DNA of 16,987 bases, from positions 1 to 16,987 of the forward strand of contig DATLOM010000019.1 of assembly GCA_035536185.1 (NCBI GenBank), read 5' to 3'. Positions 1 to 6,052 of this stretch are shown here, piece after piece. A program made the position numbers and the translations under genes. The DNA comes from GCA-2861595 sp035536185 (GTDB lineage Bacteria; Actinomycetota; Acidimicrobiia; Acidimicrobiales; GCA-2861595). How positions within the stretch are numbered: the stretch's first letter is position 1; each line of letters starts with the position of its first letter. Below the pieces are notes generated by a model. It saw only the letters and a program-made list of their open reading frames with translations. It was not told the origin of the DNA and searched no databases.

Positions 1-1244
1 GTCTCCTCGGAACCGTCGCTGCCGCTCTGCCACGGGAACATCGCGCCCCGGTAGCCGGCCTCCCGCGCCGCGGCCCGCGCCTCGGCGAGGCGGCGGTAGC
101 GGTACATCAACAGCCCGCGGGTGACCCCGGGTAGCCGGAAATTGAGGTAGGGGTAGACGTAGAGCTCATCCCAGAACACGTGCCCGCGGTAGGCCTCGCC
201 ATTGAGCCCCCGAGCCGGAACACCCGCATCGTGCCGGGCAGTGTGCCGGGAGCACACCTGCAGCACGTGGGAGGCGTGGAAGCGCAGCAGCAACTGCACG
301 CGGGGCTCGCGGGACAGCTGGATGTCACCGACGTCCCACAGCTCGGTCCACGCCGACTCGTGTTCGGTCAACGCCGCGGCGAAGTCCGGGTAGCGCGCGA
401 CGTGCTTTCCGGCGGCAGCCAGGGTTTCGGTGATCGCGTTGTCGTGCGAGGTGAACAGTGAGATCATCTTCTCCACCCGCACCGGGTCGTCCTGCTTGAC
501 GTCGAAGGCGAGGACCTGCTGGATGTAGTCCTCCATCTGATAGAGGCTGCGGACAACCTCCAGCGGGCCTCCGCCCCCCTCACCGCCGCGAAAGACGCGA
601 GTGCGCGCGGCTTCGGCGATGTAGATGTTCGACTGCCGGGTCTGCACCTTCAGCGCGATGATCTCCGGACCGAACGTACGTGGAGACCACGGGTTGAGGT
701 GACGCCCCTCGAGCTCGCGGTAGCGGGCAACCATGTTGTTCGTCACGCGACCGTCGAGCCCGGAGATCACTTCCACCCGGCCTGACCAGTTGCCCGGGGT
801 CACCGTCCACTCGATACCGGCCAAGTGGCTGTTGGCCATGCTCACGAAGCGGCGGCTGCGCAGGGTCGTCTCGCGGCCGGCGCGGTCACGGAACTGGATC
901 TCGCGCTCCACCACCGCGTTGCGGATGTCGTAGGAGTGGCGATAGGAGAGCACCTCGACGTTGTCGAGCCGGATCGCCTCCTCCCCCTCGATCCTCAGCT
1001 TCAACAGCAACCAGTTGGGGAGGTTGACCAGGTCCTCGTTGAGGACGGGGCGACCGCCGAGGATGGTCGTCTCCCGGTTGAAGCAGCCGTGGGCGTACGT
1101 ACCCGGGTAATGGACGGTGTTCGCGTCCTCCCACTCGGCCGCTCCCCGGGTGGCGAAGTAGCCGTTGCCGGTCGAGGTCAGGGCCTCGCGCAGACCTTCC
1201 TGCGCGGGGTCGAAGCCCTCGTAAGAGAGTGTGAAGTCCGGCAC
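1..1244 (-). CDS. Glycoside hydrolase family 65 protein (trehalose/kojibiose phosphorylase or acid trehalase type), 3' end missing
   Basis: About 414 N-terminal residues of a GH65 enzyme, which cleaves alpha-glucosides such as trehalose by phosphorolysis or hydrolysis. The reading frame from the GTG at 1244 is open to the left edge, so the C-terminal part is outside the window. Recognisable segments are the N-terminal GNGYFATRGA motif (about residues 27-35), the N-terminal beta-sandwich, and the start of the (alpha/alpha)6 barrel with GLNGEAYRGHVFWDEL (FWDE at residues 357-360) and a PWQSGSDGSEE stretch at the edge. The catalytic acid region lies beyond the window, so phosphorylase and hydrolase cannot be separated. 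The GTG follows a GGGGAAGGA ribosome binding site. It starts 17 bases after the otsB stop codon, so the two genes form an operon. The family assignment is firm; substrate is inferred from the otsB neighbour. Confidence 0.9.
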   Translation of the reverse strand, partial: MPDFTLSYEGFDPAQEGLREALTSTGNGYFATRGAAEWEDANTVHYPGTYAHGCFNRETTILGGRPVLNEDLVNLPNWLLLKLRIEGEEAIRLDNVEVLSYRHSYDIRNAVVEREIQFRDRAGRETTLRSRRFVSMANSHLAGIEWTVTPGNWSGRVEVISGLDGRVTNNMVARYRELEGRHLNPWSPRTFGPEIIALKVQTRQSNIYIAEAARTRVFRGGEGGGGPLEVVRSLYQMEDYIQQVLAFDVKQDDPVRVEKMISLFTSHDNAITETLAAAGKHVARYPDFAAALTEHESAWTELWDVGDIQLSREPRVQLLLRFHASHVLQVCSRHTARHDAGVPARGLNGEAYRGHVFWDELYVYPYLNFRLPGVTRGLLMYRYRRLAEARAAAREAGYRGAMFPWQSGSDGSEE

Positions 1245-1261
1245 GGGTCCTTCCCCGAGGG

Positions 1262-2134
1262 TCAGTGGGCCAGCGTGTTGAGGAATTGCTCCACCTCAAC
1301 GGTGGACTCCAGGACGAAATCGGCGGCGGTGGACCGGTTCGCCACCTCCGGATCGTCCGGGTGGCCGACGATGATGCCGACGCCCCGTCCGGCCAGCGCC
1401 CGGAAGGCGTCCTCGTCGGTGATGTCGTCCCCGAGGTACAGCGGCACGACATCGTCGGCGTCGAGATGCAGCGTCTGCAGCAGGTGCAGGACGGCCTTGC
1501 CCTTGTGCCAGTCGATCTTCGGCTGGAGCTCGTATACCATTTTCCCGGGAGTGGCCTTCAGCCGCCCGGAGTACTCGTCCAGCAGCTCGTTCACCATCGC
1601 GGTGACCGTGGCGTGGTGCTCGGGATCAGCGAGCCGGTAGTGGACCGCGACCGAGGCCCGCTTCGACTCGACCACCGCACCTGAAATAGACTCGACCTCG
1701 GCGCGGAGCCGGTCGGTGACCTCGGAGATCAGATCGTCGAAGCCAGCCGCGGCACCGTGGGCAATGGTGCCCTCCTGCGGACTCCAGATGTCGAAGCCGT
1801 GACTGCCGGCTACCACCAGGGTGTCGACGCCCATCAGCTGCTGCACGACGGGTCGGTCGCGGCCACTGACCACGCACACCGAGCAGCGCTGCGCCAGGGC
1901 CTGGACCGCCTCCCGCATGCCGTCGGACATGACTGCATCCTCAGGTCGATCGACGATCGGGGTCAGCACCCCGTCGTAGTCGAGAAACACAGCCGGCCGG
2001 CGACCGGCCAGTTTCGCGGCGAACTGCTCGCCGCCGCGCAGCGCGTCGGGCAGTTCGCGAACGGTCGACGCCTGCATGGTCACGGTCGTCGGCGCGTCGG
2101 CGTTGCCGCGGTCCCATCCAGCATCAGCACACAC
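1262..2134 (-). CDS. otsB: Trehalose-6-phosphate phosphatase (OtsB, HAD superfamily)
   Basis: Hydrolyses trehalose-6-phosphate to trehalose, the last step of the OtsA-OtsB route. The HAD motifs are in order: FLDYDGVLTP with the nucleophile and acid Asp at residues 52 and 54, VVSGRDR with the motif II Ser near residue 90, a WHKGKAV segment with the motif III Lys, and YLGDDITDEDAF as the acidic metal-binding motif. The product is 290 residues from GTG 2134, or 271 from ATG 2077. The first 19 residues look unlike the family, and a possible -10 hexamer (TAAGAT, 2143-2138) sits only 3 bases before GTG 2134, so ATG 2077 may be the true start. The GH65 gene follows after 17 bases. In Mycobacterium tuberculosis OtsB1 the phosphatase and GH65 parts are one polypeptide; here they are two genes. 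Confidence 0.93.
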   Translation of the reverse strand: MCADAGWDRGNADAPTTVTMQASTVRELPDALRGGEQFAAKLAGRRPAVFLDYDGVLTPIVDRPEDAVMSDGMREAVQALAQRCSVCVVSGRDRPVVQQLMGVDTLVVAGSHGFDIWSPQEGTIAHGAAAGFDDLISEVTDRLRAEVESISGAVVESKRASVAVHYRLADPEHHATVTAMVNELLDEYSGRLKATPGKMVYELQPKIDWHKGKAVLHLLQTLHLDADDVVPLYLGDDITDEDAFRALAGRGVGIIVGHPDDPEVANRSTAADFVLESTVEVEQFLNTLAH

Positions 2135-2264
2135 CTAATCTTACGTAGAGGGCCTCCACTGTGGCACAGATCACCGACGCTTACACCTGCTTGGGCACCG
2201 GCCTCTCCTGGATATCTGCAAAATTGCCAATAGATGCGTGGACCCGGCACCGGGCTCGGCGTCG
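2132..2264 (-). promoter_or_regulatory. Upstream region of otsB with possible -10 hexamer and a CRP-like palindrome
   Basis: On the minus strand a TAAGAT hexamer (2143-2138) fits the actinobacterial -10 pattern TANNNT, with no good -35 hexamer 17-18 bases upstream. A GTG-N8-CAC site at 2161-2174 (TGTGGCACAGATCACC) lies about 27 bases upstream of the -10 centre. It also contains the short palindrome CTGTGGCACAG (2159-2169). Such short sites arise by chance in GC-rich DNA, so both assignments are tentative. Confidence 0.25.
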
Positions 2265-2493
2265 ATGAATCCAGAACTTGTTGCCGACCTCGTCCTGGCC
2301 GACGAAGTCGCCCACCGCGACACCAACTCCGCCCCACTACGCGCCCGCACCGCCGGCCTGGACCCGGGCATGCGCCTGGAATCCTGGGACACCACCGCGA
2401 CGGTGCGCTACGACCAGCAACCACGGACCCAGTTCAGCAGCCCGCGGTTCCTCGACGGCCCGCACGGGGCGCTGCTGCTAAGCCCGGTCGGGG
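2265..2493 (+). pseudogene. IstB-like ATP-binding protein fragment (IS21 family remnant)
   Basis: About 76 codons match the N-terminal part of actinobacterial IstB helper ATPases of IS21-family elements: an ELVADLVLADEVAHRD segment, then LRARTAGLDPGMRLESWD, and finally LLLSPVG, which is the beginning of the Walker A loop (usually GPVGVGKTH). The frame stops resembling IstB exactly inside the P-loop, so Lys and the following Thr/Ser are absent and the protein cannot bind ATP. No IstA partner is present. It is a truncated relic; assignment is from recognised family sequence, not from a search. Confidence 0.75.
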
Positions 2494-2562
2494 CAGCGAA
2501 CCCACCTCGCGACCGTGACGCACAGCATCCCATCAACCACCCCAGTCGGTACGATCACCGCT

Positions 2563-2744
2563 GGGTCTGTTGCGTTGACGGATGACGGGCTGGGTGGGTG
2601 GATGCGTCGCCGCCCTGATCGAGTAGCTCCGTCGCGGTCCGATTTCGTGGGGTGCCGGTTTCCGCCTGGCGTGATCATGTGGCTGTGCGTTGGTACGTGC
2701 GCTATGGCTTGTCGTACAGGGATGTCGAGGAGCTACTGGCCGAG
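2563..2744 (+). mobile_element. IS6-family element, 5' end remnant (terminal repeat and transposase N-terminus)
   Basis: The sequence GGGTCTGTTGCGTTGAC at 2563-2579 resembles an IS6-family left terminal repeat. Downstream the frame reads CRFPPGVIM and, after one missing base near 2681, continues as VAVRWYVRYGLSYRDVEELL, the typical N-terminus of IS6-family DDE transposases. The match ends abruptly at about 2744 at the GAG before GGTACC, where the metallophosphoesterase sequence begins. Only the N-terminal helix-turn-helix part is present, so it is inactive. A matching 3' remnant in opposite orientation lies at 4185-4432. Confidence 0.75.
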
Positions 2745-3505
2745 GTACCTTCCCAGGTCCGCACGACCAGCTCGCCCTTGGTGATCTCCACGTAGGTGGC
2801 GCCCGAGAGCCAGTTGCCCGAGTTCACGTAGACGCCCTCGGGCAGCGTGACCATCTCAGCGGAATGCGTGTGACCGAAGACGACCGCGTCGAAACCCCGG
2901 CGGAGGATCATGCTCGCCGCCTCGTGGTACGGCGACCCGAGGAATGAGATGTGCCGGTGGCCGTTGTCGTCGGCCGTGCCGGCCCGGGCCACCCGCCGGC
3001 GGCGGGCATCCTGCAGCCGCCGCTGCGCGTTGGCCCACAGCTTGTAGGTGTCGGGCACGGCGAAGAGGGCGTAGCGGGCCAGGCGGGTGGCTATCCCGTA
3101 GAGCTTCGGGCTCTGGGCGAAGAACGGGTCGTAGAGGTGGCCGTGCTCGATGCGGATGCGCCGGTCCCCGGAGCGGAGGTTGAGGAACGGCGAGAGGCGG
3201 CAGAGCGACCACTCCTCCAGGAAATGCTCGAGGACGATGTCGTGGTTGCCGACGACGTAATAGATGTTGCGCCCATCGGCCTGCAGGGCCTTGAGGCGGT
3301 TGAGGACTGGGATGGCATCGGCGGTCAGCCGGCTGAAGCTCGTCTGGAGCATGTCGAAGCCGTCACCGTTGATGCAGACGCTGGCGCCGGTGTCCCGAAT
3401 GTGGTCGAGGAACCCCACGAGCCGGGTCCGGGCGCTGGAGGCGGGGTTGCCCAGGTGGAGGTCGGAGACGACGACGAGCTGTTCCTCGGCCGCTTCGATG
3501 TTCAC
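2702..3505 (-). CDS. Calcineurin-like metallophosphoesterase (LpxH-like superfamily)
   Basis: Predicted cytosolic dinuclear-metal phosphoesterase of 267 residues. Metal-ligand motifs appear in order: SDLHLG (Asp15, His17), NGDGFD (Asp48), GNHD (residues 86-89), EHGHLYD, and FGHTHSAE near the C-terminus, so all signature blocks of the superfamily are present. The substrate is unknown; relatives act on UDP-diacylglucosamine, cyclic nucleotides or other phosphodiesters. The GTG start at 3505 overlaps the stop of the upstream cNMP-binding gene in a GTGA arrangement, which points to coupled translation. The last 15 residues or so (GTSASSSSTSLYDKP) are encoded by the antisense strand of the IS6 remnant, so the original C-terminus has been replaced. 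The catalytic core appears intact. Confidence 0.88.
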   Translation of the reverse strand: MNIEAAEEQLVVVSDLHLGNPASSARTRLVGFLDHIRDTGASVCINGDGFDMLQTSFSRLTADAIPVLNRLKALQADGRNIYYVVGNHDIVLEHFLEEWSLCRLSPFLNLRSGDRRIRIEHGHLYDPFFAQSPKLYGIATRLARYALFAVPDTYKLWANAQRRLQDARRRRVARAGTADDNGHRHISFLGSPYHEAASMILRRGFDAVVFGHTHSAEMVTLPEGVYVNSGNWLSGATYVEITKGELVVRTWEGTSASSSSTSLYDKP

Positions 3506-3927
3506 GCCCCGGGCTCCTGCTCGTCGGGTTCGAGGGCGATGAGCCTGGCCTGGGCGGTCCGCAGGCGGGAGCTCAGGTGGTTGAGCATCTCGAGCGCGAA
3601 CGTCGGGTCCCGCCGCAGGCGGAAGAGCAGCCCGCCCTGGCTCAGGACGAGCAGCCGGGTCTCACCCACGGCCCGGGCGGTGGCCTCCCGGGGGAGGGAT
3701 TCGAGGAGCGACATCTCGCCGAAGAAGTCTCCCTTGTCGAGGGTGGCGAGGACGACCTCCCCGTGGGGCTTCCGTTTGCTGATCCGGACCTGCCCCGACT
3801 GGACGATGAACATGTCGTGGCCGACGTCGCCTTCCCGGACGATGTCGTCGCCATCCGCGACGACGAGTTCCGCTTCACCGGTGGCGCGGCGGCCAGCCTG
3901 CTTGGCGCGCCCGCCGGGCGGTTTCAT
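3502..3927 (-). CDS. Cyclic nucleotide-binding domain protein without DNA-binding domain
   Basis: A 141-residue protein that is essentially one Crp/cNMP-type domain. Strands read DIVREGDVGHDMFIVQSGQVRIS (given here as a domain core at residues 28-50), followed by the phosphate-binding cassette FFGEMSLLESLPREATA, with Glu71 and Arg80 at the positions that contact ribose and phosphate in cAMP-binding relatives. A C-terminal helix (residues 106-132) follows, but no helix-turn-helix, so it is not a complete Crp-type regulator. The ATG at 3927 is chosen because it follows GGGAG closely and the domain begins soon after; ATG 3990 is an alternative. The frame is open upstream to 4689 but that part runs through IS debris. 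Its stop overlaps the phosphoesterase start. Confidence 0.82.
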   Translation of the reverse strand: MKPPGGRAKQAGRRATGEAELVVADGDDIVREGDVGHDMFIVQSGQVRISKRKPHGEVVLATLDKGDFFGEMSLLESLPREATARAVGETRLLVLSQGGLLFRLRRDPTFALEMLNHLSSRLRTAQARLIALEPDEQEPGA

Positions 3928-4184
3928 CCGCTCCCGTCCATCGGCTCGCACCGTACGGGGCGGGACCGGGCCGGTGCAAGGAGACCGCATCGTCTCACTG
4001 GGGGCCGCCCGCCGGCCTGGCCGACGGAGTCGTACAGGTAGAGGCGGCAGTCGGCCAGCGTGGCGCTGGCACAGGCCTCCACGTCGGCGGCGGTCATCGA
4101 TGGCCACTCGGGTCGCGCCGGCGCCTCGCCCTGCGGCCCCGGTGACGGCGTCGTAGCGCCCGCGGCCGCCGTCACCGAGGACGA
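3928..4184 (-). other. Short stretch between cNMP-binding gene and IS6 remnant, unrecognised ORF remnant
   Basis: This stretch should hold the promoter of the cNMP-binding/phosphoesterase pair, but no clear -10/-35 was found. On the minus strand, a short frame (about 4098-4025) reads PSMTAADVEACASATLADC and then LYLYDSVGQ, which looks protein-like. It continues without resemblance to any family that I recognise. It may be a truncated gene left by the IS events. Confidence 0.2.
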
Positions 4185-4432
4185 CGGGCGGTGTTGCGTT
4201 GGCTGGGGATGGTCGGGGGTCGACCGCGGTGGATGTTGTGATCAGATGGTGAGGGCGAGTTCGGTGAAGGCGGCGGGGAGCCGATGCCTCGGGTCCACAT
4301 CCAGACCGAGTTTCGTATTGGCCCCGGCGGAGATCCTGGACGAACGCCTGCCCGGCGCAGATCACTCGTGCTGGGCGAAGTCGTTTCAGACCGCGCATCG
4401 GCCGCAGCCGAGCCTTCAACCGGCCGTGATCG
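4185..4432 (-). mobile_element. IS6-family element, 3' end remnant (transposase C-terminus and terminal repeat)
   Basis: On the minus strand the frame encodes DHGRLKARLRPMRGLKRLRP, then ARVICAGQAFVQDLRRGQYE and, after one extra base at 4311-4313, LGLDVDPRHRLPAAFTELAL with a stop at 4242-4244. This is the C-terminus of actinobacterial IS6-family transposases. On the plus strand GGCGGTGTTGCGTTGGC (4187-4203) shares the core TGTTGCGTTG with the IS6 end at 2563-2579 and is read inward as the right terminal repeat. The fragment is cut at about 4432, where it joins an IS1380-like sequence. It is non-functional. Confidence 0.7.
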
Positions 4433-4650
4433 GCTCGGGGTTGTCGGTGAACGCTGCGTGATAGCGGTAGGCGGCGAAGAACTCGCGTTGCCCGGCGGGT
4501 GCCGTGGTGGGGTTGAGGCGGCGGACCCGGTGCACGATCACCCCGCGCGGTGATGTGCTCGGCGCGGCGGCGGCCGGTGAACGCGGTGAAGGTGGTCTCG
4601 GCGACCTCGGCGTCGGAGATCCAGCGCTGCTCGTCGATGCCACCGGGATC
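4433..4650 (-). pseudogene. IS1380-like transposase internal fragment
   Basis: Minus-strand frames encode DEQRWISDAEVAETTFTAFT and GRRRAEHITAR, then, after a frameshift near 4548-4556 in a GCGCGGGGTG run, VIVHRVRRLNPTTAPAGQRE and FFAAYRYHAAFTDNPEP. These blocks match the middle of IS1380-type DDE transposases (the AYTAFTS..RR and Y-H-A-FT region) as I recall the family. The frame is directly joined at about 4432 to the IS6-type fragment. Neither end of the element is present. The upstream limit is approximate. Confidence 0.6.
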
Positions 4651-4659
4651 GGCCCGCGG

Positions 4660-4706
4660 CCGGTAATCCAACAGTAACGCCAGGTGCAACCTGGCGGGCG
4701 CATGCT
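4660..4706 (+). promoter_or_regulatory. Conserved 47-bp upstream element, copy 1, possible SARP operator
   Basis: Aligned without gaps, 40 of 47 positions equal those at 9692-9738. It contains GGTAAT (4662-4667) and AGTAAC (4673-4678), 11 bp apart, then GTGCAACCT and a GGGCGCAtGCT tail. SARP regulators are known to bind direct repeats at 11-bp spacing, and a SARP gene lies nearby. It ends 35 bases before the SRPBCC start codon. Binding is inferred, not shown. Confidence 0.55.
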
Positions 4707-4741
4707 GTCTTCAGCTCGGACACCGAGAAGGAGGTCTAGAC

Positions 4742-5212
4742 ATGTCGACTGGAGTGGAAGAGCACATTGTGGTGGACGTGCCCGCGGCTGAGGTTTTTGC
4801 CGCGGTGGCGGACGTACGACGGATGGCCCGCTGGAGCCCCGAATGTTTCGCGGTATGGATCTGGCGCAGGGACAACGGCAGGCCAGCTCGCTTCATCGGA
4901 TGGAACAGGTACGGGCCGTTCGTCTGGTTCACGACTTGCCAGGTGCGGGTGGCGGATCCGGCTGTGGAGTTTGCGTTTGATGTGACCACGTTCGGGTTTC
5001 CCGTGGCCCGCTGGGGGTACCGGTTCTCGCCTGCCGAGGGCGGCACCGAGGTCACCGAGTACTGGGTGGACAGACGTGGTCGCGGGGCCACGGTGTTAGG
5101 GCGGATCTTCACTGGCAAGTCTGCCACCATGCGCCCGAAGGTCAACCGGGAGGGTATGCGCCAAACATTGCACCGCCTGAAGTCAGAGCTGGAAACGGTG
5201 CCCAAGAGCTGA
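4742..5212 (+). CDS. SRPBCC (START/polyketide cyclase-like) family protein
   Basis: A 156-residue protein with the SRPBCC helix-grip pattern: an opening strand EHIVVDVPAAEVFAAVADVR, a WSPEC segment after the first helices, a beta-rich middle (RFIGWNRYGPFVWFTTCQV, and FSPAEGGTEVTEYW), and a long C-terminal helix (residues 133-152). Members bind hydrophobic ligands in a deep pocket, some acting as cyclases or dehydratases; the ligand here is unknown and no catalytic residue can be assigned. It is soluble, with no signal peptide or membrane segment. A strong AAGGAGGT at 4728-4735, 6 bases before the ATG, fixes the start. The conserved element at 4660-4706 lies upstream, shared with the SnoaL-like gene at 9792, which suggests common regulation. 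The gene looks intact and stands alone. Confidence 0.88.
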   Translation: MSTGVEEHIVVDVPAAEVFAAVADVRRMARWSPECFAVWIWRRDNGRPARFIGWNRYGPFVWFTTCQVRVADPAVEFAFDVTTFGFPVARWGYRFSPAEGGTEVTEYWVDRRGRGATVLGRIFTGKSATMRPKVNREGMRQTLHRLKSELETVPKS

Positions 5213-5491
5213 CGGGAGGTGCGAGATTGGTCCATGGGGTATGCGGTGGGGCAACAGAGCTACAACCGGTGGGGCAACAGAGCTCGCCGGGGATCAGCTC
5301 CCGCCTCCCGTCCGTCTCGGGTTTCCGTCTCGGTCACTTGGGCCCGCCGCCTCGGCCCGGCGCTCGGGAGGGATGTACGCATCGCCCGCCGTGAGTTGAT
5401 GGAGCGCCTTAGGCTTCAGCAGGCCCCCATGGACCGGTTCTGAGCCCGTCGGCCGTGCAAGGCGGTCGCGGTAAGACCGTGGACAAGCTAC
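5213..5491. other. Gap between SRPBCC gene and MEDS pseudogene
   Basis: Holds a tandem repeat (5244-5284) and an open frame ending at 5443 whose last part (WARRLGPALGRDVRIARREL, about 5338-5397, then MERLRLQQAPMDRF) looks like a real C-terminus but matches no family that I recognise. The start of that frame has no good ribosome binding site and crosses the repeat. A small CGGTC/GACCG hairpin lies near 5463-5480. No convincing gene. Confidence 0.3.
5244..5284 (+). repeat. Two direct copies of an 18-bp sequence
   Basis: CGGTGGGGCAACAGAGCT occurs at 5244-5261 and again at 5267-5284, identical, separated by 5 bases (period 23). It starts 32 bases after the SRPBCC stop codon. It could be a recent slippage duplication or a binding site pair; nothing more can be said. 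Confidence 0.85.
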
Positions 5492-6052
5492 CGCTTGACG
5501 ACATTGTCGCCCTTGGCGATTCTAATTTGTGCATTCTACGAGACAGAAGCTTTCCTCGTGGACTCTGCGCGGGATTTCCTCGCGGCGGGTCTCGTTACCG
5601 GCGATGCTGCCATCGTGGTTGTCACTGACGCCCACTGAATTCGTTCGGCCGCGCGCTCATGAAAGCAGGCATCAGGTTACATGAGGCGCAGCGATGCGGC
5701 AGATTCATTGCACTGGACGCGTCCGAAACGCTAGCAAAATTCATGGTGGACGGGGGGCGCCATAGAGCCGCCATCGGGCAGCTCGTTTCTCGAGCGGCGG
5801 AGAGCGCGCGGGCGAGATGGTGGCGGTGCTGTGGGACGAGGGGAACGTCGCTGCTGCCATCGCATTAGTGGATCTCTGGAACGACCTCACCACCAGATAC
5901 CCGTTTTCGCTGTTCTGCGCGTACCCGATGCGCGTCTTCGACGCAGACGCGAGGCATAGAGGGATTTCGGAGGATATGCGAGCGGCACTCGAGAGTGTTG
6001 CTCCAGGACCGGGCCCCGTAACGAAATCAGAAATGACCAACGTCATGTCCAC
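5492..6052 (+). pseudogene. MEDS (DcmR-like sensory) domain protein, frameshifted
   Basis: Three successive frames carry parts of one MEDS-domain protein. Frame one (from 5528) reads CAFYETEAFLVDSARDFLAA, then GLVTGDAAIVVVTDAH and a stop at 5636-5638. Frame two (around 5656-5760) reads MKAGIRLHEAQRCGRFIALD and ASETLAKFMVDG. Frame three (from about 5811) reads EMVAVLWDEGNVAAAIALVD, LWNDLTTRYPFSLFCAYPMR and VFDADARHRGISEDM. These follow the domain order of MEDS proteins, which resemble RecA/KaiC-fold sensors and often sit in signalling proteins. At least two frameshifts and a stop prevent a full product. No kinase or HTH part follows. It runs tail to tail into the SARP regulator, with an overlap near 6027. 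Its base composition is visibly less GC-rich than the surroundings. Confidence 0.75.

Noticed and set aside
825..1640. A plus-strand 271-codon frame opposite GH65 and otsB.
   Set aside because: Antisense to the otsB-GH65 pair with HAD and GH65 motifs in the minus strand; no ribosome binding site or family match.
2951..4156. A 401-codon plus-strand open frame opposite the phosphoesterase and cNMP-binding genes.
   Set aside because: It is antisense to two genes with clear domain motifs. High-GC DNA keeps the opposite frames open; composition is low-complexity (Gly/Val/Ala/Arg) and no family resemblance is seen.
2563..4432. A functional IS6-type composite transposon.
   Set aside because: Both IS6 pieces are truncated and frameshifted, and each has only one terminal repeat. 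They cannot transpose now, so only a historical role is proposed.
3928..4689. Taking the cNMP-binding gene as a 395-codon gene starting at 4689.
   Set aside because: The upstream 250 codons traverse IS1380-like and IS6-like fragments and the IS6 terminal repeat in shifted frames. Only the last 141 codons form a coherent domain.
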